A stretch of 9,453 nt of DNA from Lentisphaerota bacterium (GCA_012800625.1 JAAZIY010000322.1:1-9453); one strand, 5' to 3'. Positions 1 through 6,916 are shown, counted from the first letter of the stretch. The notes: generated by a model not told the origin, from the sequence alone. Translations and numbers: made by a program.

Positions 1-929
1 GACGCGCTTAGCTGGCTGAGGCCGGGAGCCTGCTCAGAACAAATAGGCATGGCGAAGGGACAGCGCGGCGCAAAATTGCAGGCGCGAGAACCATGCTCGA
101 AGCTGCCTTCTATGCTGGCAAGCGCACGGCGACGTGCCACAGCCTGAGGCATGGCGCGAAGCAGCATGCGCGTATAAGGATGCGAAGCTTGCGTAAATAG
201 CTCGCGGCGCGGGGCGGACTCGAGGACCCTGCCGGCATACATCACCGCACAGCGCTCGGCATATTCGGAGACTAGAGCTAGATTGTGGGTAATGAATAGT
301 ATGGCCGTGCCGCTTTCATGGCGCAGGCGCTCGAACAGCTCCATGAGCTGAGCCTGTACGCTGACATCCAGAGCCGTGCTAGGTTCGTCAGCTATCAGCA
401 GACTGGGACGGCAGGCCAGAGCGATGGCTATGACAACACGCTGACGCATGCCCCCGGAAAGCTGGTGCGGATAGCTGCTCAGGCATTGCTGCGGGTTGGG
501 CAGGCTCACCTGTTCAAGCAGCTCCAGACAGCGCCGGCGCAGGGAGGACCCGCTTAGACCCTGGTGACGACGCAATACCTCGGCAAGCTGAAAACCAATG
601 CTAAGCACCGGGTTGAGGGCGGTCATAGGCTCCTGAAAGACCATCGAAATCTGATTGCCGCGCAAAGCCTGCCACTGCGATTCAGACTGGGAAAAAAGCT
701 CTCTGCCCTGAAACAAAGCGCGTCCGCCCTCGAGTTTGGCGGCGGGGGTGGGCAACAATCCCATAAGAGCCAGGGCGCTAACCGTCTTGCCCGAGCCGGA
801 CTCGCCTACCAAGGCAAGCATCTCCCCGGGGTAAATATTAAAGCTAAGCCGGTCTACCGCCAAAAACGAGCGCTGTGCCGAAGTGAAGCTGACGCTAAGC
901 TCCTCAACCTGTAATAGCGCCTGGGACAT
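1..929 (-). CDS. Peptide/nickel-type ABC transporter ATP-binding protein (OppD/DppD-like), C-terminus cut by window edge
   Basis: This is the ATPase that drives a peptide-type ABC importer at the inner face of the membrane. The reading frame is open for 309 codons from the ATG at 929 and runs off the left edge. Walker A is GESGSGKT (residues 42-49), the Q-loop is VFQEP (Q99), the signature is LSGGMRQR (157-164), Walker B is LLIADE (177-182), the D-loop is ALD (186-188) and the switch histidine is H215. After the ATPase domain comes the oligopeptide-family C-terminal region, with cysteines 284, 290 and 297 in a CNFAPRCPFAMPIC arrangement that is typical of OppD/DppD and not of generic ABC ATPases. 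The start is supported by AAAGGA ten bases upstream. No permease or binding-protein gene is visible; a partner OppF-type ATPase may lie beyond the left edge. The substrate cannot be read from sequence: peptides are most likely, nickel or sugars are possible. Confidence 0.93.
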   Translation of the reverse strand, partial: MSQALLQVEELSVSFTSAQRSFLAVDRLSFNIYPGEMLALVGESGSGKTVSALALMGLLPTPAAKLEGGRALFQGRELFSQSESQWQALRGNQISMVFQEPMTALNPVLSIGFQLAEVLRRHQGLSGSSLRRRCLELLEQVSLPNPQQCLSSYPHQLSGGMRQRVVIAIALACRPSLLIADEPSTALDVSVQAQLMELFERLRHESGTAILFITHNLALVSEYAERCAVMYAGRVLESAPRRELFTQASHPYTRMLLRAMPQAVARRRALASIEGSFEHGSRACNFAPRCPFAMPICSEQAPGLSQLSA

Positions 930-968
930 GTAATCGATATCCTTTAAAAATATGGGCTTGCTGAGCGG

Positions 969-1050
969 TTTTGCACACGAAAGCACACGAAGGGGGGAGG
1001 TCACTAAGACACACTAAGGTACACTAAGACACACTAAGACACACTAAGGC
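969..1050 (-). repeat. Decamer-repeat element, copy C
   Basis: Five consecutive ten-base units of the form ACTAAGACAC/ACACTAAGGT lie at 1001-1050 with an exact 10-base period. They are preceded by GGGGGGAGG (992-1000) and two CACACGAA units (974-990). Read on the minus strand this is CTTAGTGTGT units, then CCTCCCCCC, then TTCGTGTGC, the same order as copies A and B read on the plus strand. It fills most of the gap between the 314-residue protein and the ABC ATPase. No open frame or strong hairpin was found in it. Confidence 0.8.
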
Positions 1051-1100
1051 AGACCAAAGGCTTATACGTTTGGCCAGCATCTCAACACAACTCAGGGAGC

Positions 1101-2045
1101 CTAGAATTTTACAAATTCGGTCTTATGCTCCAAGACGCTTTTAGTTCCTGGTTCCAGGCGTGCTGGGCAGCCGCCGGCGGCCTCGATTTCCATGAAGCCT
1201 GAGGGGTCGCAGTAGGCGCTAAGGCAGACTGGGCGTCCTTCAGGCTCATTGCTCGGATCCTGATCGGCAATGTCAATATATTTCAAATCTGGGCTTAGCG
1301 GGCTGGCGCTGCGCGTGGCGCTAAATCCGGCTGTCGGGTTGACAAACTCGAGGCTGGGCACCAGGCTGCTTAGTCCCAGCTGGAAGCGGAAATCAGTTTT
1401 CATGCTTACCGTCCAGCCTTCCGGGCCTTGTTTTCGCAGGCTGTCGCTGCTCGGTTCATAGAGGTCCCAGATTTCGCTGGCGGGGCAGGCTGGCAGTTTC
1501 AGGCTGCTTTGCTCATCACAGTCAAATTGGCATAGTGACCAGGGTGCCAACAGAGCTAAATTTTGACCCAGGCCTTCGCGTCCCAGATATTCGATGCATT
1601 CATTGACCAGCAGAGTCAGCTTTGAGTTATGCAGCTCGAATTTGATGTCGCGGCTGAAAAGACAGGGTAGACCGCGGCCTTCTGAGTTGATCAGGTCTAT
1701 TTCGGCGGCAACCAAGGCGGAGTTGGCGCATTTTTTCTGCAGCTGCCAGCGAGCATGGCATAGTCCGGGTGGCACGCGCCAGCCGGCAGTGCTGTACTCA
1801 TAGCCCAAACGCGAGCCTTCAGGGGCTGGCCAGAGGCCGTCGCCGCCCGGGTTAACATATTCCTGACGGCTGCTGAAACGCTGGAACGCCTCAGGGTTGA
1901 CCCGGCTTAAAACCTGACCCTCCAGATAAGTGAACAGCCTCCCCTCCAGGTCCAGGCCTATAAGCACGCCGTTATTTTGGTCCCCGACAATGTGGTAGCG
2001 TCTTTTGCCGCGCTCAAACAATAATACCAGGTCTAGCAGTTTCAT
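1101..2045 (-). CDS. Uncharacterised 314-residue protein, possible galactose-mutarotase-like (DUF4380/DUF6786-type) fold
   Basis: I do not recognise a named function. The protein has no signal peptide and no membrane segment, and is rich in short beta-like stretches. An NPGGDGLWPAPEG motif sits at residues 65-77. The C-terminal part, about 278-305, reads YCDPSGFMEIEAAGG followed by LEPGTKSVLEHK. Glycine-aspartate-tryptophan motifs with 'PAPEG', followed by a late 'ME-E ... L-PG-S' strand, recall aldose-1-epimerase-like sugar-binding beta-sandwich families such as DUF4380 and DUF6786; this rests on memory of motifs, not a search. If right, it would bind or epimerise a sugar or be a degenerate relative. 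It has ten scattered cysteines, suggesting a cytoplasmic protein. The start at 2045 has a strong AAGGAGG six bases upstream (2052-2058). It stands alone between two repeat copies in opposite orientation. The reading frame is secure; the fold call is tentative. Confidence 0.85.
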   Translation of the reverse strand: MKLLDLVLLFERGKRRYHIVGDQNNGVLIGLDLEGRLFTYLEGQVLSRVNPEAFQRFSSRQEYVNPGGDGLWPAPEGSRLGYEYSTAGWRVPPGLCHARWQLQKKCANSALVAAEIDLINSEGRGLPCLFSRDIKFELHNSKLTLLVNECIEYLGREGLGQNLALLAPWSLCQFDCDEQSSLKLPACPASEIWDLYEPSSDSLRKQGPEGWTVSMKTDFRFQLGLSSLVPSLEFVNPTAGFSATRSASPLSPDLKYIDIADQDPSNEPEGRPVCLSAYCDPSGFMEIEAAGGCPARLEPGTKSVLEHKTEFVKF

Positions 2046-2051
2046 GAAATG

Positions 2052-2106
2052 CCTCCTTGATGAAAGAAAAGGTGTCCAAAATAGAAGTGTTAGCCTGCTT
2101 ACTCAA
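2052..2106 (-). promoter_or_regulatory. Candidate sigma70-type promoter and strong Shine-Dalgarno for the 314-residue protein gene
   Basis: Read on the minus strand, TTGAGT (2101-2106) and TATTTT (2078-2083) are separated by 17 bases, each matching four of six consensus positions. AAGGAGG (2052-2058) lies six bases before the ATG. The promoter lies directly downstream of repeat copy A, so the gene could have its own transcript instead of depending on read-through from asnS. The ribosome site is clear; the promoter is only a sequence match. Confidence 0.4.
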
Positions 2107-2118
2107 CTTTCTATAAGT

Positions 2119-2196
2119 TTAGTGTGCCTTAGTGTCCCTTCGTGTCCCTTCGTGCCCTCCCCCTTCGTGTGCTTCAGTGGTTCAAAGGCTTTTTGG
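2119..2196 (+). repeat. Decamer-repeat element, copy A (about 78 bases)
   Basis: Read on the plus strand: ten-base units GTGTGCCTTA, GTGTCCCTTC and GTGTCCCTTC, then a CCCTCCCCC run, a TTCGTGTGC unit and a tail ending GCTTTTTGG. By hand alignment it matches copy B over its full length with 64 of 79 columns identical and one gap. It ends 11 bases before the asnS stop codon (2208-2210), so it would form the 3' untranslated region of asnS and lies upstream of the next gene's promoter. Confidence 0.85.
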
Positions 2197-2207
2197 CTGC
2201 GCCGCTC

Positions 2208-3605
2208 TCAGAATTCGGCGGACTGCGGGGTTCTCGGGAAGGGGATGACGTCGCGGATATTGGCCATGCCGGAGCAGAAGCGCACCATTCTCTCGAAGCC
2301 CAGGCCGAAGCCGGCGTGGGGCACGCTGCCAAAGCGCCTCAGGTCGCAGTACCACCAGTAGTCTGCAGGCTGCATGCCGGCCTCGATAATGCGGGTTTCG
2401 AGCAGGGCGAGGCGTTCCTCACGCTGACTGCCGCCGATGATCTCGCCCACCTGCGGCAGCAGGACGTCCATGGCGGCCACCGTCTTGTTGTCGTCATTCA
2501 GGCGCATATAGAAGGCCTTGATCTCTTTGGGATAGTCCATTACTATGACCGGCCCCTTGAAGAGCTGTTCGGCCAGGTAGCGCTCGTGCTCGGACTGCAG
2601 GTCTATGCCCCAGTGCGGCTTGAAGCTGAACTTGTCGCTGTTTTTCTCCAGCAGCTTGATTGCTTCAGTATAGCTAAGGCGGGTGAATTTGGCCTCCGCC
2701 AGGCTCTCCAGCTTGTCGAGCAGGCCTTTCTCTATGCGGTCATTGAAGAATTTTAGGTCTTCAGGACAGCGTTTGAGCGCCTCCTGGAAAAGATGGCGCA
2801 GGTAGTCCTCGGCCAGAGCGGCGATGTCCCCAAGGTCGGCAAAAGCCATTTCCGGCTCTATCATCCAAAACTCGGCCAGATGCCTGGCGGTGTTGGAGTT
2901 TTCCGCCCTGAAGGTAGGTCCGAAGGTATAGACATTGCCCAGCGCGCAGGCGTAAGTCTCCGCCTCAAGCTGGCCGCTGACCGTCAGCTTGGTGGCCTTG
3001 CCGAAAAAATCCTGCTTGTAGTCAATCTTGCCGCTTTCAGGGTCGCGAGGCAAGTTTTCCAAATCCAAATGAGTGACCTGGAACATTTCGCCGGCGCCCT
3101 CGCAGTCGCTGCTGGTGATAATGGGGGCATGGAAATAGAGAAAATCGCGGCTCTGGAAAAACTGGTGGGTGGCGTCGGAGAGCACGTTGCGCAGGCGGGC
3201 CACCGCTCCGAAAGTATTGGTGCGCGCGCGCAGATGCGCCAGCTCGCGTAGGCGCTCGAAGGAGATGCGGCTTTTGCCCAGGGGGTACTCGAGCGGCTCG
3301 CAAAAGCCCAAAACCCGGATGCTGTCTGCCTTCAGCTCGAAGCTCTGTCCGGCCGCCGGCGACTCGAGCAGGCTGCCCTCGGCGACAATAGAGGCGCCGG
3401 GGTGCAGCTTGAGCAGCTCGCTGCGGTAGTTGGACAGCTGCTCCTGAGCAATGATCTGAAGGTTCTTTAGGCAAGAGCCGTCGTTCAGCTCGAGAAAGGA
3501 AAAGCCGCCTTTGGAGTCGCGACGGGTGCGTATCCAGCCAGCTACCGTGACTTTCTTGCCTAATAATTCGCCAGATAAAATCTCGCGTACTGAAGTGCGT
3601 TTCAT
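2208..3605 (-). CDS. asnS: Asparaginyl-tRNA synthetase
   Basis: This cytoplasmic class IIb synthetase charges tRNA-Asn with asparagine using ATP. The 465 residues match the usual bacterial AsnRS length. The N-terminal OB-fold anticodon-binding domain spans about 18-100 (VTVAGWIRTRRDSKGGFSFLELNDGS). The catalytic domain carries the motif 1 region around 145-175 (FLYFHAPIITSSDCEGAGEMF), motif 2 as FRAENSNTARHLAEFWMIEPE (232-252) and motif 3 as GLGFERM ... RDVIPFPRTP (434-460). The SNTARHLAEFWMIEPE stretch and terminal IPFPRTP favour Asn over Asp specificity. Its presence suggests the cell need not make Asn-tRNA only through Asp-tRNA amidation. The ATG at 3605 follows a weak AGAAAG site; the OB-fold starts where expected, so the start is credible. 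No T-box is evident in the 157-base upstream gap, which instead holds repeat copy B. Confidence 0.97.
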   Translation of the reverse strand: MKRTSVREILSGELLGKKVTVAGWIRTRRDSKGGFSFLELNDGSCLKNLQIIAQEQLSNYRSELLKLHPGASIVAEGSLLESPAAGQSFELKADSIRVLGFCEPLEYPLGKSRISFERLRELAHLRARTNTFGAVARLRNVLSDATHQFFQSRDFLYFHAPIITSSDCEGAGEMFQVTHLDLENLPRDPESGKIDYKQDFFGKATKLTVSGQLEAETYACALGNVYTFGPTFRAENSNTARHLAEFWMIEPEMAFADLGDIAALAEDYLRHLFQEALKRCPEDLKFFNDRIEKGLLDKLESLAEAKFTRLSYTEAIKLLEKNSDKFSFKPHWGIDLQSEHERYLAEQLFKGPVIVMDYPKEIKAFYMRLNDDNKTVAAMDVLLPQVGEIIGGSQREERLALLETRIIEAGMQPADYWWYCDLRRFGSVPHAGFGLGFERMVRFCSGMANIRDVIPFPRTPQSAEF

Positions 3606-3665
3606 AATGACAACTTTCTGCTAATAATTAAGTATTGTTTTTTTTAAATGTAGGCAACAAAGCCC

Positions 3666-3756
3666 TTAGTGTGCCTTCGCGTCTCTTCGTGTCTCTTCGT
3701 GTCCTTCCCCCAGCGTGTGCCTTGCTGGCTCAAGTGCTTTTTGGACCCGGTCTGTC
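3666..3756 (+). repeat. Decamer-repeat element, copy B, with CTTTTTGGAC module
   Basis: Read on the plus strand: GTGTGCCTTC, GCGTCTCTTC and GTGTCTCTTC units, then TTCCCCC, a GTGTGCC unit and a tail CTTTTTGGACCCGGTCT (3737-3753). It is about 81% identical to copy A over 79 bases by hand alignment. Its tail is the complement of the 17-base module also found at 6823-6839 and 9409-9425. It lies between the stop of the UPF0104 gene and the start of asnS. Confidence 0.85.
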
Positions 3757-3762
3757 CAGTGC

Positions 3763-4830
3763 CTAGGCGCTCATGCGTCTCAGCCTGGGTGAGCAGACGA
3801 AGAAGAGCGCACCCAGCAGGGCGGTGATGATCATGAGCGCGGAGGCCATCACCGGTATGCTGCCGGCCACGCTGGCAGGCTCAGCCGCAAATGCCTTGAA
3901 GAAGGCGCTGCTCACCGCGTCTCTGACTCCTATGCCGCCAGGGGTCAAGGGCAAAAGACCAGTAGTGTTGGCGACCTGGGTTGCCAGGCAGTATTCCAAG
4001 AAGCTCATGACTTTTTCACCCAGTGCCTTGCCCAGGCAAAAAAGCACGAGGGCATTAAGGATATGCACCAGAGTCGAGTAGGTTATGTGCTTGCTTAAAA
4101 CTCTGGAGTCCTGCCGGTAAAGCTGAAAGGCAGCCTGCAGGCGCGCCAGCAGCCCCCGCAGAAAACCCGGCGTTAAAAAAGACAGGATGCGCAAGCCGAA
4201 AGCAAAAAAACCTCTCTCGCTGAATCGCCTCCTGCTGACAATGAGAAAATAGCCCAGCAGCATACCCAGGCAGGCGAGATTGACCGCCAATAGCGCTAGC
4301 CCCAAGAGCGGTTGTTCCCGACAAAAGGCTGGCAGTCGCGGCAAGTAGAGCAAGCTGGCCAAGAGCGCAGCGATGAACATGGCGAAGAGACCAAGCACGC
4401 GGTCGAGCAGTACAGTAAGAAAAATCTCGGTCTTGCGACCGCTGAAAAGCCTACCGGCATAAGCTACCTTCAATAGATCGCCGCTAACCGCTCCAGGGAT
4501 GACTAGACTGAAAAAATTGCCGGCCATACTGAGCTTGAAGGCCGAAATGTAGGGCAGGCGCATCTGCTGCACCGACATGAGTAGGGACCAACGCCAGGCC
4601 GCCATGGCCTGAATGAGAAAATTCAAGGCGAAGGCCAGCAGCAGATAAGGCCATTTGGCTCGCAAAAACTCCTGTTTCAAGTCGGCGCCGCTGCTGCGCA
4701 AAGTGATATGCAAGAGGTAAAATGCCAGAAGCAGAACCAGGATGCGCCAAACAAGCGCAAGCAGGCGCGAGCCTAAGGCAGGCCGAACTACGGGCACCTC
4801 GACGCTGGAGCTTGACTGGGACTCAGGCAT
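3763..4830 (-). CDS. UPF0104 / LPG_synthase_TM-family integral membrane protein
   Basis: This 355-residue inner-membrane protein belongs to the YbhN/AglD-like family that shares its fold with the membrane (flippase) domain of lysylphosphatidylglycerol synthase MprF. Hydrophobic segments lie at about 22-42, 61-85, 100-115, 137-163, 174-198, 251-270, 283-298 and 325-347. Family marks are IPGAVSGDLLKVAY (111-124), LLDRVLGL (141-148) and LLPLTPGGIGVRDA (292-305). There is no C-terminal aminoacyl-transferase domain, so it is not a complete MprF. Members are thought to move or modify lipid-linked substrates; the substrate here is unknown. It lies 77 bases downstream of galE, which could supply UDP-galactose for an envelope glycan, but the link is only positional. 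No Shine-Dalgarno precedes the ATG; the region is pyrimidine-rich on the coding strand. No better start codon is visible before the first membrane segment. Confidence 0.88.
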   Translation of the reverse strand: MPESQSSSSVEVPVVRPALGSRLLALVWRILVLLLAFYLLHITLRSSGADLKQEFLRAKWPYLLLAFALNFLIQAMAAWRWSLLMSVQQMRLPYISAFKLSMAGNFFSLVIPGAVSGDLLKVAYAGRLFSGRKTEIFLTVLLDRVLGLFAMFIAALLASLLYLPRLPAFCREQPLLGLALLAVNLACLGMLLGYFLIVSRRRFSERGFFAFGLRILSFLTPGFLRGLLARLQAAFQLYRQDSRVLSKHITYSTLVHILNALVLFCLGKALGEKVMSFLEYCLATQVANTTGLLPLTPGGIGVRDAVSSAFFKAFAAEPASVAGSIPVMASALMIITALLGALFFVCSPRLRRMSA

Positions 4831-4854
4831 AATGCTGTGTTTTTTGGAGGGAGG

Positions 4855-4882
4855 ATACTAAGACACACTAAGGGGCACTTAG
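4855..4882 (-). repeat. Decamer-repeat element, short copy D
   Basis: On the plus strand this is ATACTAAGACACACTAAGGG followed by GCACTTAG, about two and a half units of the ten-base repeat in the ACTAAG orientation. It fills the middle of the 77-base gap between galE and the UPF0104 gene and lies next to a GGAGGGAGG purine run (4847-4855). Confidence 0.75.
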
Positions 4883-4907
4883 CTTGGCTTTAGTTTTTAC
4901 TGCCCGG

Positions 4908-5879
4908 TTAATGGCTGTAGCCTTTTGGATTTTTGCAGCGCCAGTCCCAGGCGCTTTGCACTATTTGCTCGAGGCTCTCATAGGCCGGCTTCCAGCCCAG
5001 GATGCGCTTGGCGGCACTGGAGTCGGCGATCAGGCGGGCCGGGTCACCGGGACGTCGCGGCTGGCTCCGCACAGCGAAGTCTCTGCCGCTCACTTGACGC
5101 ACCATCTCCACCACTTCCTTCACACTGTGCCCCAGACCCGAACCCAGATTCAGGCTGCCGCAAAAATCGCTTTGCAGCGCCAGCAGATGCGCCTGAGCCA
5201 GGTCCAGCACATGGATGTAGTCGCGGATGCAGGTGCCGTCAGGAGTGTTGTAGTCTTCGCCGAAGATGCTGATGCACTCGCGCTTGCCCTCGGCGGCTTC
5301 CATCACCAGCGGAATGAGATGCGATTCGGGGCGGTGAGCCTCGCCGTAGCTGCGGCTGGCACCCGCCGCGTTGAAGTAGCGTAGCGCACAGTAAGGCAAT
5401 CCCTTAAGACGGTGCTGCCAAGCCAGTATCCTCTCGAACATAAGCTTGGCCTCCCCATAAGGATTGATGGGAACAGTAGGCTCTGTCTCGCTGACCGGGA
5501 TGCTTTCCGGCATGCCGTAAACCGCCGCGGTACTGGAGAAAACCAGCTTGGGGACCTGGTTTTCAACTGCCGCCTGACAGAGGTTGAGCGCATTGGCGAC
5601 ATTATTGCGGAAATACTTGAGCGGGTCAAGCATGGACTCGCCCACCTCAATGAAGGCGGCAAAGTGGATAAGACCATCAGGACGGGTTTTTCTGATGGCC
5701 GCCTCAATGGCGGCGTAGTCGCTCAGATTGCCCTCGATAAACTCCGCCCTGGGATCCACTGCCTGGCGGTAGCCCGTAAGCAAGGCGTCAAAGACGCTAA
5801 CTTGATGCCCCTGGTCCAGTAGGTACTCGCAACAACAGCTGCCAATATAACCGGCTCCGCCAGCCACAAAAATATGCAT
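4908..5879 (-). CDS. galE: UDP-glucose 4-epimerase
   Basis: This NAD-dependent extended short-chain dehydrogenase interconverts UDP-glucose and UDP-galactose in the cytoplasm, serving galactose use and supply of UDP-galactose for envelope sugars. With the start at 5879 it is 323 residues, slightly short of the usual ~338. The NAD-binding GGAGYIG is at residues 7-13, the SSTAAVYG strand at 115-122 holds the expected catalytic Ser/Thr, and the catalytic pair is Y141 and K145 (YGEAK). Also seen are LRYFNAAGA (166-174) and YNTPDGTCIRDYIHV (210-224), which are strongly GalE-like. The frame is open 48 bases further up, to 5927, but those residues (MKIILRFSRFCAKALV) would precede the Rossmann fold; AAAGG eight bases before the 5879 ATG favours the shorter start. 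Three consecutive cysteines (15-17) directly after the glycine motif are unusual. Confidence 0.95.
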   Translation of the reverse strand: MHIFVAGGAGYIGSCCCEYLLDQGHQVSVFDALLTGYRQAVDPRAEFIEGNLSDYAAIEAAIRKTRPDGLIHFAAFIEVGESMLDPLKYFRNNVANALNLCQAAVENQVPKLVFSSTAAVYGMPESIPVSETEPTVPINPYGEAKLMFERILAWQHRLKGLPYCALRYFNAAGASRSYGEAHRPESHLIPLVMEAAEGKRECISIFGEDYNTPDGTCIRDYIHVLDLAQAHLLALQSDFCGSLNLGSGLGHSVKEVVEMVRQVSGRDFAVRSQPRRPGDPARLIADSSAAKRILGWKPAYESLEQIVQSAWDWRCKNPKGYSH

Positions 5880-5961
5880 AACCAAAGCCTTTGCACAAAA
5901 ACGCGAAAACCTTAATATAATCTTCAAGCGCTCTTCTGCCGAGTCTGCTTTAGACGCAAAC

Positions 5962-5997
5962 GACTTGCTCGGCCTTCGTGTGTCTTAGCGCCCAAAA
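5962..5997 (+). repeat. Decamer-repeat element, copy E, preceded by a GACTTGCTCGGC box
   Basis: The part at 5974-5997 (CTTCGTGTGTCTTAGCG then CCCAAAA) matches 21 of 24 bases of 6869-6892 in copy F, the three differences all being C/T. Directly before it is GACTTGCTCGGC (5962-5973), found again on the minus strand at 8897-8908 beside another repeat remnant. It lies in the gap between the FAH-family gene stop and the galE start. Confidence 0.7.
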
Positions 5998-6013
5998 GAA
6001 GTCACTGCCTACT

Positions 6014-6802
6014 TCAGCCTGCTGCTTGTACCGGGTTTTCGAGTATGCCGATGCCCTCGATGTCCACCTCGAAGCGGTCTCCGGGCTTCAGCCAGAGCTG
6101 TGGGCTTCTTGCCATGCCGCAGCCCGCCGGCGTGCCACTGAGGATAATGCTGCCTGGGCTTAGGGTGATGGCCTGCGAGACATAGTGCACCAGGTAAGGT
6201 ATGCTGAATAGCAGCTCCGAGGTCCTGGCGCTTTGCACGACGACACCGTTGAGCCGCCCTTCCACTTTCAGGTCGCTAACATCCAGCTCGGTTTCTATAT
6301 ATGGACCCAGCGGGCAGAAGCCGTCCAGTGATTTCCCCCTGGCCCACTGGCCGTCTTGTTTTTGCCAGTCTCTGGCGGTGACATCATTGGCGCAGGTGTA
6401 GCCAAAGACATGTGCCAGCGCCTCCGCCTCGGCTATGTTTTTGCCGCCCTTGCCTATGACTATGGCCAACTCCGCCTCGTAATCGATTTGCACGCTTTGT
6501 TCAGGCCTGGGCAATACAATGGGCGCCTGGGGATGGTTCAGGCTGTTGGGCGCCTTCAGAAAGACGATGGGCCTCTCGGGAGGCGGACCACCGAACTCCT
6601 CAGCATGAGCGCGGTAATTCTTGCCTATGCAAAAGATAGCTGCGGGTTGGACTGGGGCGAGCAGCTCTAGCTCAGCCAGGGGCAAAGTTTTGCCGCTGCG
6701 CTGCCAATTCGTGAAAATATCGCCCTCTAGGTGGCTCACTTGCTCGCCTTCAAGCAGACCGTAAGCAGGCCTGCCATGCTGAGAATAACGTAAAAACTTC
6801 AT
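6014..6802 (-). CDS. Fumarylacetoacetate hydrolase (FAH) family protein
   Basis: This is a soluble, probably cytoplasmic, metal-dependent enzyme of the FAHD1/HpcE-like group, whose members cleave, decarboxylate or isomerise acylpyruvates and related 2-oxo acids. With the start at 6802 it has 262 residues, typical of the single-domain type. The metal ligands expected for the family are present as E109 and E111 in IDYEAELAIVIG and D140 in CANDVTARDWQ. The lid dyad is H66 and E69 in GKNYRAHAEEFG. K157 in WARGKSLDGFCPLGP and the late LSGTPAGCGM (221-230) also fit. An in-frame ATG exists at 6835, but AAAAGG nine bases before 6802 and the family alignment favour the shorter protein. No neighbouring aromatic-degradation gene is present, so oxaloacetate decarboxylase or acylpyruvase housekeeping activity is as likely as a pathway role. 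The substrate is not determinable here. Confidence 0.93.
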   Translation of the reverse strand: MKFLRYSQHGRPAYGLLEGEQVSHLEGDIFTNWQRSGKTLPLAELELLAPVQPAAIFCIGKNYRAHAEEFGGPPPERPIVFLKAPNSLNHPQAPIVLPRPEQSVQIDYEAELAIVIGKGGKNIAEAEALAHVFGYTCANDVTARDWQKQDGQWARGKSLDGFCPLGPYIETELDVSDLKVEGRLNGVVVQSARTSELLFSIPYLVHYVSQAITLSPGSIILSGTPAGCGMARSPQLWLKPGDRFEVDIEGIGILENPVQAAG

Positions 6803-6822
6803 AGATAGCTGCCTTTTTATGC

Positions 6823-6892
6823 AGAACCCGTCCAAAAAGAGGGGGGAGTTTGGTGTGCCTTAGTGTAGCTTTGTGTGTCTTAGTGTCCAAAA
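6823..6892 (+). repeat. Decamer-repeat element, copy F, with 17-base AGAACCCGTCCAAAAAG module
   Basis: On the plus strand the 17-base module (6823-6839) is followed by GGGGGGAG (6841-6848) and then by ten-base units GTGTGCCTTA, GTGTAGCTTT, GTGTGTCTTA and GTGTCCAAAA (6853-6892). It covers most of the gap between the FAH-family start and the parE stop; its first 12 bases overlap the rejected N-terminal extension of the FAH-family frame. Confidence 0.8.
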
Positions 6893-6916
6893 TCCAGCTA
6901 GGCATAGCTTATGCGT

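Noticed and set aside
318..914. Plus-strand open frames of 79 and 116 codons
   Set aside because: They are antisense to the ABC ATPase, whose frame carries all Walker, signature and switch motifs; their translations show no recognisable domain.
1001..1050. CRISPR-like array in the regular repeats
   Set aside because: Units are 10 bases, directly tandem and degenerate, with no spacers, and no cas genes are nearby.
2142..3251. Long plus-strand open frames (204 and 152 codons) opposite asnS
   Set aside because: They are shadows of the asnS codon pattern; the first also begins inside the repeat element, and neither has family motifs.
3606..3660. T-box or other riboswitch upstream of asnS
   Set aside because: The leader is short, AT-rich and shows neither the T-box sequence nor a supporting stem; the rest of the gap is repeat copy B.
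3741..3757. GGAC...GTCC stem after the UPF0104 stop as a terminator
   Set aside because: Only four or five pairs, and the T-run is on the wrong side for minus-strand transcription; better explained as part of the repeat module.
5880..5927. 16-residue N-terminal extension of GalE
   Set aside because: The extension precedes the Rossmann fold, which normally starts at residue 1-3, and a ribosome site is correctly placed for the ATG at 5879.
6803..6835. 11-residue N-terminal extension of the FAH-family protein
   Set aside because: AAAAGG is correctly placed for the ATG at 6802, and the upstream start would overlap the repeat module.
6896..6909. AGCTA-GGCA-TAGCT inverted repeat just after the parE stop as an intrinsic terminator
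   Set aside because: Only five pairs, and a poor T-run on the minus strand; too weak to call.
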